Source: Daldinia sp. FL1419
Lineage: Eukaryota > Ascomycota > Sordariomycetes > Xylariales > Hypoxylaceae
Assembly (NCBI GenBank): GCA_025201765.1
Contig: MU623484.1
Coordinates: forward strand, 21,297-85,296
Direction: 5' to 3'
Length of the DNA stretch: 64,000 nt
Part shown: positions 12,935-21,781 of the stretch, in pieces
How the letters are laid out: every line of letters starts with the position of its first letter
Numbering within the stretch: the stretch's first letter is position 1
Position numbers and translations under genes: made by a program
The notes under the pieces: generated by a model
Told to the model about the DNA's origin: nothing
The model's database searches: none
The model's input: only the letters and a program-made list of their open reading frames with translations

Positions 12935-13379
12935 CCAACAAAATTTCGATCTGGATCTTTGGGATAGGCAAGTGGAGGTTCGCACTTACCTACATATACA
13001 TACAATATACAAAGCTAGGTAAGTATATACAATACTTACCTCCTAACAGGTAGGTACATTCCCGCAACTTGCAGGTGCCTTAGGTAGATGATTCGTTTGA
13101 GTACCTGTTTCTATGGGTTGTACAGGCAAGCGCAGCCCAATACTGCATACATGTAGCGTATAACTTAGCGTATCGAAAAAAAGATAATGGTCTAGGAAGA
13201 CCTTGCGATGAATACTCATTAGGCCGGGTTACCCGGTCTGGATCTGCGGTCGTACCTTAAGAGTGGGGATAACACGGGCTCATGATACCTGAGTAGGTTA
13301 GTTGATCCTATTGGCATCAGCTCGTATCCTCCTTTGACAAGAAATCAGGAATGCATCGATAGGCCCCATTAGGTCGTGT

Positions 13380-13409
13380 GAATGTATGTGAATGTATATG
13401 AATGTATTT
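13380..13409. repeat. Three tandem copies of a GAATGTATRT 10-mer
   Basis: GAATGTATGT, GAATGTATAT and GAATGTATTT follow each other directly. Simple microsatellite-like array with no gene associated. Confidence 0.7.
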
Positions 13410-14710
13410 AATACTTTCTATGCCTGACCTCGGATACGCTGATATTGATACGTTAGATACCTAGGTACGGGAGGCAAGATCATTCATTTATTTCAATTTG
13501 TACGCGTATGTAGAAAAGTGATCTGTCTTTGCAGTTTCCATTCCTATCGTCCCAAGTGCTAATTAAAGAAGTGACGAGGCGGCAGGGCGGAGGGGAGGGC
13601 GGAGGGGCGGTTATTGCACTAATGCCGTGCTACCCACGGTCTCAGTTGCCCCCCGGTCATCCCCGTATCGTTAACGCTATCCGCCAAACGATACTATGAG
13701 GTAGGTCCCCCTTGTCAAGTACACTTATGTCGTATATTGTTTGTTCCCGTCTTTAAGAGTCCCGTAATTGGACTATCTAGATAAGATATAAGTGGTTCGT
13801 ATCATATATATGAAATATCAAGTAGTCAACACCTCTGTTCCTGTCTCGAATTATGTAACCTAGTCTTTTCGTATTTATAAATTTTAGGTGTAATAGGCAT
13901 CTTACTTTAGGTGCTCAAAATACCGATGAAATTAAGCATATATTCTGCCAATCCATACCTAGGTACGGACCATACCTTAAAAGCTGCACGTCATAATTGG
14001 TAATTTATTAGTACATTTTCCCAATTCAGAGCAACTCGACGTCACTCACCGTTAAGTGTAAAGTTCATCATCACGGGGTAGGTTTGACATTTGAACCCTA
14101 TACTCCCTTTCTCCCTGGATATTGAAATATGCTTCGTACTTACCTAATATGTTTGTCCGTTACGAACTGGAGAGACTGGGAGAAATACCTACACCCTTGC
14201 ATCGTCATTCTTTTCAATGCCAAGCGCTTAGTTTGATGATACGCCTATCATATACGAGAAGGGAGGGATGAATATAATACACTCAAACAATGATAGCCTA
14301 TCCATACCTACCTACCTAGGTTCCTGCTGATGGTTCCATCAACGCTGAAATAATGTATTTCATATGACTTTGTAATATGTAGTTAACTTATAGTTAGTTA
14401 ACTGATGTAATAAGTAGGAACTGGGATAGGATGAAGCTGCTATGGCTACATTGACAGATACATAGTAGAATAATAGTGGAGGTGAAGATCGCCAGGGTTT
14501 CAATTCCATACACGTGTAGGAATCCTTATCGTTTCAACCGCGCCGCTTCTCTAGCGAATTTCGGAAGATCTGTTTTGATCTAAATCTGAAAATTGTTGCA
14601 GTAGTATCACGTGAACCCATAGTACCCGTATTCCAAGATCTCCACAGTATTTGAAATTAATATGTACAGTGACGTAGATAATCCTCCCAGGTAAATCTCA
14701 TCTACATAAC

Positions 14711-14979
14711 TACACCTCCGCCAGGATGGTAAACCATAACGGCCTCCACCGCCCTATTCAGAATCCCGCATATAACTTATATATCATTTGTATAAAGAAA
14801 ATACATAATGGCTTATATGACCGCGATATTGTGGCTTGTATAAGGGAAAATATTATTGAATTTTCGAGATTAATAAGTATGTGTTAGGGGATTTCCCATA
14901 CAAAATGCTTTGGCAATTACTTCACGGCATATTGGAGCTAGTGGAGGCCGCTATGGTTTACCATCCTGGAGGAGGTGTA
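14711..14979. mobile_element. 265-bp TIR element (MITE) with TA target-site duplication
   Basis: The ends at 14713-14752 and 14938-14977 are inverted repeats of about 40 bp. Both read inward from CACCTCC through CCAGGATGGTAAACCATA to CGGCCTCCAC, with only two or three mismatches. TA flanks both sides (14711-14712, 14978-14979). The interior is AT-rich and non-coding. This is a small mariner-type non-autonomous element of a different family from the one at 3.7 kb. Confidence 0.8.
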
Positions 14980-15441
14980 GGTACATTAGGTACCTAACTA
15001 TATGCTAGTCAGTACTTACGTAAGGTAGATTCATGTGTATCATGTACCTTGAAGGTAGACTACCTACATGGCCCAAGCTTCACAGAGCCCCGTCTACCCG
15101 CCCGTAACTTGACGCGGTTCACGCCGTCGCTTCTATTCCTCGTGGTCAGGTCTGCATGCGGTAATCGCGTCACTATTCCGCACTTCACCTTACCACACCA
15201 CTAAAAAAAATAAAAATTTTCCAATTACACCTGACCTCATCCTTTCATATCATTCAATTTTCATCGGCGTAGGCATCAACACCTATATTAAGAATCGCGT
15301 TATCATCTATACTTAGCCTATTCATTTATAATTGGTGGCGCGCTATCATAGCAGCTCTCCCATTCGCGATATTTCCCATTTCAACGAGCCCCATCATAAC
15401 AATTGGAATCTAGTAGCAACTTTATACAATTCCCAATCGCG
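14980..15441. promoter_or_regulatory. Promoter region of the NASP-like gene
   Basis: Upstream region between the TIR element and the histone-chaperone start. It contains an AT-rich run (about 15,202-15,225) and a pyrimidine-rich leader. No defined operator was recognised. Confidence 0.35.
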
Positions 15442-17072
15442 ATGGCAGAGCCAACTCCAACTGATACTCCGACGTTATCAGCAATCCCGTCCGCTGTTGC
15501 ATCGGCCGTTCCATCAACCGTTCCATCAGCCGCAGGTACTCCCCAGTCTCTGCCTCCCATGGATCCCGATGAGCGCGCCAAGTCCTTACATGTGTCGCTG
15601 GCCGACCTCACAGCCAAGGCGAATGCGCTATATGCGCAGAAGAAATATGAGGAGGCAGCCGAAGTCTTCTCCCAAGCTACCGAGATGCAGGCTGAGATTA
15701 ATGGCGAGATGGCTCCCGAGAATGCGGATATTCTATTCCTTTATGGGCGCAGTCTCTTTAAGGTTGGCCAGAGTAAGAGTGATGTTCTAGGTGGGAAGTC
15801 TACTAGCGAAAAAAAGTCGAACGGTGCCGCGGATAAAAAGCCAAAAGGAAAGAAGACCCAAACCGAATCATCGACTGCTACCAAAGCTAAAGACGAAGGG
15901 GCCGAGGCAGAAAAGGTTATTGAGGAGGGAATTGCCATTGCTGCTAAGAATGAAGCCAATAGTGAAAAGGTACCGGACGCGAAGAAACCGCTCTTCCAAT
16001 TTACAGGCGACGAGGATTTCGAAGACTCCGATGAGGAAGAGGAAGCAGAAGGCGAGGAGGATGAGGAAGAAGATGATGATCTGGCTGTTGCATTTGAGGT
16101 TCTTGATTTAGCACGCTTGCTTTTTGAGAAGTCTTTGGAACGAGAAGATCAGGACTCTTCAGAGGGCAAGGGAAAAGAGAAGGCCGAAGAAGATAGTCCT
16201 GCTATCAAGCACATTAAGGAACGACTTGCGGATACGCATGACCTTCTAGCAGAGATTTCTCTCGAAAATGAGAAGTATGACAAAACACGTACTTATTGTC
16301 CCCATTCTCCTATAAGCACTAACAGCGGTATAGGTACCCACTAGCAATTAATGATTGTCGTGCTTCCCTAAAGTATAAGGAGGGACTATACTCTCAGGAG
16401 TCGGAGGTGATAGCCGAGGCACACTTCAAACTTTCGTTAGCTCTCGAATTCGCATCCGTCACTACAAGCGCCGAAGATGAAACCGGCGCGGGACCAAAGC
16501 CTGTTGACGAAGGGCTACGAAAAGAGGCAGCTGAGGAATTAGAGAAGGCTATCGTGAGCACGAAGCTCAAGCTCGACGCCAAGGAGGTTGATCTCGCAAT
16601 GCTCCACGCGCCCGAGGATAATGAAGCTACACGAGGGCAGATCGCTGATGTCAAGGAGTTGATCGCGGATATGGAGCAACGGGTAAGTCATTCGCTTCCC
16701 CGTACACTCCTTATTATCGCGACGTAAAGAGGCTAGGGCAAGTAAGACTAACTACTATCAATCAAGCTTATCGAACTGCGAAAACCCCCCATGGATGTCA
16801 ACTCGGTTCTTGCAGCTGACGATACTATGCTCGGCGTACTTGGTTCAGCGCTCGGAGAGTCGGCCGCGGATAAGGGAGCAAGACTTGAGGAGGCGAAAAA
16901 GGGCGCGAAAGACGTATCCGGATTAGTGCGCAAGAAGGCCAAAGACGACTCGAAGCCCGAAACGCAACAACCGGCCAAAGAGACGAATGGGAAACGCAAA
17001 GCCGAAGATATCGCGCCAGACGAAGAAGAAACGAAGAAAGCTAAGGTGGAAGAACCCGAGCAGTCCTCATGA
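15442..17072 (+). CDS. NASP/Hif1/Sim3-type histone chaperone (SHNi-TPR protein)
   Basis: Three exons, 15442-16274, 16334-16682 and 16767-17072, encode 495 aa. Intron 1 (59 nt) has the donor GTATGA and the branch GCACTAAC; intron 2 is 84 nt. The product begins with a Ser/Pro/Ala-rich tail, then a TPR (AKANALYAQKKYEEAAEVF, 58-76). A Lys-rich insert leads to a long acidic tract (about 189-213), which is the histone-binding insertion typical of NASP proteins. The SHNi-TPR core spans the first splice (LLAEISLENEKYPLAI) and continues through SLKYKEGLY and AHFKLSLALEF. The C-terminus is basic and looks like a nuclear localisation signal (GKRKAED). The expected role is nuclear H3-H4 escort and CENP-A/H3 deposition, as for Hif1 and Sim3. 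It converges on the Cdc50 gene. Confidence 0.92.
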
Positions 17073-18233
17073 TCAATATAAAGAAAATGGAATGGGGTTA
17101 GAAATCATATCGCGAGCTTTGGATGAGATTGTGCGCAGTTGCTAAGGGACAATCGAGGAGGTTGTATATTATCGTGTAAACAAGACCTTCAATGAAGGAG
17201 CTCCATAGGGGAGATATACGTCTATGGTACCAAACACTAATAGTTAAGGTACCCATAGTAGAATAAAGGGGGAGATACGTAGGGGAAATAGCGGCCTTGC
17301 TCTAAGCTACTTTGGCTAGGGAGGCGAATGGCCGTCATATGTTACGTATTTACTTTGCGGTGTAACAATATGATTATTATTATAAGGAATTCTATAGATC
17401 CCGATGTATAGAGTAGAATATGCCGACGTTAAGATTCTCGCAGTTCATAAGCCTTCCACTGTGACTCCCTACATAGAAAATATTTACATACTACCTTAAT
17501 TACTCTTTAACACCTTACCAGTTCCACTCATATTCTCATCAATTTCGCGTCGCCATCAGTCACTAAAAGGAAATGATACGGTGAACTGGGTAGATATATG
17601 ATGATTTTTTTTATTTCTATCAAGCCCCATAGGAAACCCCCCAACTGACTTCAGACACAGTTGTACCAATAGAGGGAATCAACCCGAAATCAAAATAGAA
17701 ATAATCCTCGGATTTAGCAACAGCCACAAACCGAAAACGCCATAACCCCCAATCAGTGCTTGCTGCTTTGCTACGTGCTGGCCGCCCGTCGGAAACCCAT
17801 GGCGATAGCAACGTGTTTGACGTACTCATACAAGATAGGAAAAGCATTATCTTCACGCATCCCATACCTGCCCGCCCTCCGAAATACTGTTAAAAATGGA
17901 AGATATAAAGAGAAACAAGTGCCCCATATCGTGCACATCATGCTTACTTCCTAGAAACGAGTTTCCCCTTTTTCATATCGGAGTCCGTCCGCCACTAGTC
18001 GAAGTCTCTCCAGGCATCTCGCCGCCATAAATTCGTTGGTACCGTGTGGTAGAAAGATACGGCGACGGGAGCTCAGATCCCCTTGGTCTACTCTCGTCTT
18101 CCGTAGGGATATCAGGTCTAGACGTTGATATCGACAACTCCCTCGGCCGCTCCTGAGCCGCCACCACAATCGAACCATCTCGACTCTGCGGTCCTGCGCC
18201 CCTAACAGGCATCGGTTTGCGCAGATACGTCCC
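17073..18233. other. Convergent 3' spacer
   Basis: About 1.2 kb between the ends of the histone chaperone and the Cdc50 gene. The small minus-strand ORFs here lie in or beyond the Cdc50 3' end in other frames and show no protein features. Confidence 0.5.
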
Positions 18234-19628
18234 CTACGACAGATCGCGACCAGTCGCCATACCAATCGTTGGGCCAGACGCTTTACCCTTACCCTTCGCG
18301 GCAGCGGACGATGGGGCGTTGTTCCACGATAAGTAGGTGTGGTCACCGAGTTTCCGTGGCTTGATAAGGTTCGTGATGAGGAATACTAGCGCTAAGGCGA
18401 TACAGAAGCCACCGACAACAAGCCAAAGGATACCTAAGAAATTGTTCTTGCCTCCCATGACGGACAACGTGGTAATGACGATGCTCTTCCTACCCTGGTA
18501 TTGGTCTGTGCGGAAATCTGTTTTGCTAGGTTAGTAAATTCGTGCAAAGCTGTACGTAAATCGCGTAGGTTCAACTTACTATCAATAATATCCATACTGT
18601 AAATACCTATTCCCATGGGGCTTGTGTCGTTTCGCATATACAACTTGCTGAAGGTCGGCAAACCTGCCGTACGCATCCATACGATAAAATGCTCGTCTTC
18701 GTGTAGGTTCGGCGGAGGATTCTCAGCCGAGTAATTACCACCGGGATACCGAATCTGCCAATTAGGGGGCGGAACGATGTTGGCATAGTTATCGGTTACT
18801 CTTGGCTTGTACAGCTCTTTATCGGATTCCCAGGCGATTGAAGTGCTCTTCATGTCATAGGTTTGATTGACTGGGCTTCCTTCTCGGCCATCCGAGCCCG
18901 GGGGGTTTAGAAGTACGGGGCTGTTGAACGTGTCATTGAATAACGAGTTGGCAATCAGACCACATGGATAATAGGCTCTCGAATTCGGATGTGTGCCGTT
19001 AGTTGTTGCCAGGGGTTCGCAATTGGAGTCAGAAACATCGACAATAGAAACATCGTCGCCCGCAAGCTGCTTATCGAAGAAGGATTGGACGTAACGACGA
19101 TGGTTTTGGTAAAAGTTTTCGAGTCGATAGTATAGAAGAACCGGCGGGGCCATTTCTTCGGGTATTTGGAAAGTAAGAGTGCACTTAGTGAGATTCTGAA
19201 CAAGATGGGTGCCGAAAGTCTGATTAATCAAGGAATGTTGCCACATGGCATTGATAGTGTTATTGTCCTTAAACGACGGGAAGACCAAACTCTCGTCCAT
19301 TAGCTTAGGCTCGCCGGTGGGAGAGTCCCGGAAACAGGTGGTATAATCGATACGAAGTTCCTTAACCTTGAGAACAAGTTGTCAGCATTAATTTAACCGA
19401 TCGCATAAGAGAAGCATCGCATACCGTAGAGCTAGCATAGATCAAAAGCCCACCGATGGGCGCGCATATAATTCCTATGACGAAAAATAGGGGGATAACC
19501 GTCTTTGGTGTGAGGATTGGTTGCCATGCTTTCAACCGCTGCTGGCGAAACGCGGTATTCGCGGGTCTTCTGCTCTTCTTCTTCTCCTTGGTGCTGTCGA
19601 TACTTTCGGGGGGCGAGGAATCGTCCAT
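18234..19628 (-). CDS. Cdc50/Lem3 family P4-ATPase (flippase) subunit
   Basis: Three exons on the minus strand, 19628-19425, 19366-18580 and 18517-18234, give 424 aa, close to the usual fungal Cdc50 length. The N-terminus is cytosolic and basic (RPANTAFRQQRLKAWQP, the conserved entry to TM1). TM1 is about 43-66, followed by KELRIDYTTCF and a large glycosylatable ectodomain. Family motifs there are PPVLLYYRLENFYQNHRRYV, CGLIANSLFND and GIYSMDIIDNFRTDQYQGRKS across intron 2. TM2 is NFLGILWLVVGGFCIALALV, followed by HTYLSWN. It chaperones and supports P4-type phospholipid flippases in Golgi, endosome and plasma membrane. Introns are 58 and 62 nt with GCTGAC and TTACTAACC branch sites. There is no sign of damage. 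Confidence 0.95.
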
Positions 19629-20839
19629 TTTGGATTATAGAAATCCCTTAATTATATGGGTTATCGAAAGGCAAGAAACGAAGGAAAGCGACGGACAGGT
19701 CGCGATAAAGCTGTGATCGGGTCCCCTAGTCTTATGTCGCTTATTTTACGAGGGATTCGAAAGGGACTCGGAGCCCGGGGCAGCCGGGAAGTTGGTCGCT
19801 CTGTATCGAAAATGAAGGCTCAATCAGACATGAAAGCGCTAGATTTCTATCTCGTACAGTCTGGTGCGGCGATAGAAATTATAATTGCCGTTGACGGAAT
19901 AATTTCCTACGAGTATGTTCGGAATAGAAAAGATGATGTCGCAGATGAAATTCAGCAGGTACCTGCGAATGAATCTGATTTGTCTGTACCGATTGAATTG
20001 CGTGGCTTAGCCAATACCATATACGAACTCCACCCCTTAACACAGCCACCCTGCACGATTACGAAATGCCTAACCTAGGTACTGAGTACCTGTTATGAAC
20101 CCACTCTGATGTAGGTGCGTACCTAGGTACATCCACGTGATTACCCCTAAGAGTTCTACTACGGCTTGTCGAATAAATTATTTTCCAGGTATAACATTTA
20201 AAAAGCCCAGACGCTTTTATAAAGATTAGTTACTTTTATCAATCTGCTCTCTTTCGCTTCAGGGTACCCTATTTGGAACAAAGGATACATTTAGGTAATT
20301 CGTACAGCTCTACAGACTACCGAACAATGGAGTTATTCCCATGGTTCCCTGTACTTTCCACAATAGTGACTTGGATCTTATACTTCAATTACGTATTGTT
20401 AAAAGCGCTGTTCTATGTATCAATATAGATAAATCGATATGGTTGTTTATGAGAACATCTAAATAGAAGTCGGAGGTAGATAGGTAAGTAGGTACTTACC
20501 TAAATAGGTGCGCTGTCCCATGAAGAACTATGTATTAGCACGTAATATATGCTCAGTCGTCTAGTTCCAAGATCCGGTGAGTATATAGGAGATTATTCTG
20601 AAAGGAAGCGAAAGGAGCTATTATAGCGAGCTCGAGTAGATCGCCTTATATAGGCCCTCCCCACAATGTGACAACTATTCAGCTCCGTTAAGCTGTTACG
20701 GGAGGCCAAAGCAGGAATCTATTATATCTTACAGTTGATAATATTCCATGTCGACAAGTATCCACGAAAATAGATCAGAAGCTTATTATCGCTTCCGCAA
20801 TCGCTTATCAACTTCCCCTTTACCTATTTTGAAATAAGA
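19629..20839. other. Upstream region of Cdc50 gene with repeat relic
   Basis: Holds the Cdc50 promoter, TACCTA low-complexity tracts (about 20,070-20,120 and 20,480-20,510) and repeat copy 2. A 140-codon plus-strand ORF at 19,656-20,078 lacks protein features and is not called. Confidence 0.5.
20632..20690. repeat. Diverged dispersed repeat, copy 2
   Basis: GAGTAGATCGCCTTATATA followed by CTCCCCACAATGTGACAA matches the two conserved blocks seen at 6.0-6.1 kb in the same order. Probably a relic of the same transposable element. Confidence 0.4.
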
Positions 20840-21545
20840 TGGTGTTGGATGGAGTTTTTGTGTCAACTTGATATGTCGACGACGGGTCCAAAAGCGAAGC
20901 AGTCAGTGAAGCGGGCCAATGTCCTGTCGACAAAAGCGCTCTGCCGTCTTGTGATCCCTAGGAGAATCCCCACGCATTTTCTATATAGCTATGCCCCTTC
21001 GCCTACATGCAACAGTGGATATAAAGACAGCAAGTGGGTAGGCGAGAGTCTGTTGGAGAAATTTCACGCAATTTTCGGCCCCCCAATACGGATACGTAGC
21101 CAATATGGATAGGTACATAGACCTACAAGCATCGTTGGAGATGAAACCCCTGAGCTCGACATGGTAGCATCGATTCTTAAATATTCGCGGCTGCTCGGAG
21201 CGGTTCCACTGCTCGATAGCACAAGTATAGAAGGAAATTTCGATTTAGTAGCCGTAGAGGATATCTCAAGGGACTTGGCTCGGATAGCCCTAAGCTCAGT
21301 GGGCTCGGATCAACAAACAGCTCCTCATTTTGTGCACCACTGCGACAGCGACAAGGTTCAACCAGAGAAGCTTACACATTTTCTAGCATTAACAGATGGT
21401 AAAACCACCGGGAAATAGAACTAAGGGAATGGCTATACGCAGCAACGAGTAGTAATGGCCTATCGGGATTGATCTACGACTATATGATAGAAACACTAGG
21501 TGATGGACAAAGGGTGGTAATGCCAAATCTCTCAAGAGGCAACAC
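20840..21545 (+). pseudogene. Remnant of a PKS-NRPS/NRPS-like terminal reductase domain
   Basis: Three blocks resemble the thioester-reductase (extended SDR) domain at the end of fungal PKS-NRPS and NRPS-like synthetases. The first, about 20,998-21,090, has GYKDSKWVGESLLEKF (the active-site Tyr-Lys helix). The second, about 21,128-21,410, has GDETPELDM, ILKYSRLLGAVP, FDLVAVEDISRDLARIAL and FVHH. The third, about 21,421-21,543, has IYDYMIETLGDGQRVVMP. Stop codons separate blocks 1 and 2, and blocks 2 and 3 are in different frames. No ketosynthase, adenylation or condensation sequence lies nearby. It is a broken, isolated fragment that cannot encode a working enzyme. The product of the ancestral synthetase cannot be inferred. 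Confidence 0.7.
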
Positions 21546-21781
21546 TGTGACGGTATAGTTACGCTATTAGCAACACACAAAGCTTCAGCGGATGCCTACG
21601 TCTTAGAAGTGGTGATCAGTCAAGACCCCAGGGCGAGTTTTCCGCTCTGCAAAGAATAAACCAAGATCGAGAAGATAAATGAATAGAGCAGCCATACTAG
21701 AGGACTGTATCCCTCGGCTTCAAACCGTTAAATACCTACGAAGTAGTAAAAAAAGGGCCAGGTTCGATACACCTTAAATAT

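Larger units (their letters stand above)
12635..14710. other. Spacer upstream of the glycosyltransferase
   Basis: About 2.1 kb without an ORF worth calling. It holds the GT31 promoter, a 21-A tract (12914-12934), many TACCTA/TAGGTA low-complexity motifs, a GAATGTATRT triplication (13380-13409) and a G-quadruplex-type G-run array (13585-13607). Confidence 0.5.

Noticed and set aside
19656..20078. 140-codon plus-strand ORF upstream of Cdc50
   Set aside because: No motif, no splice continuation, and it overlaps the Cdc50 promoter region.
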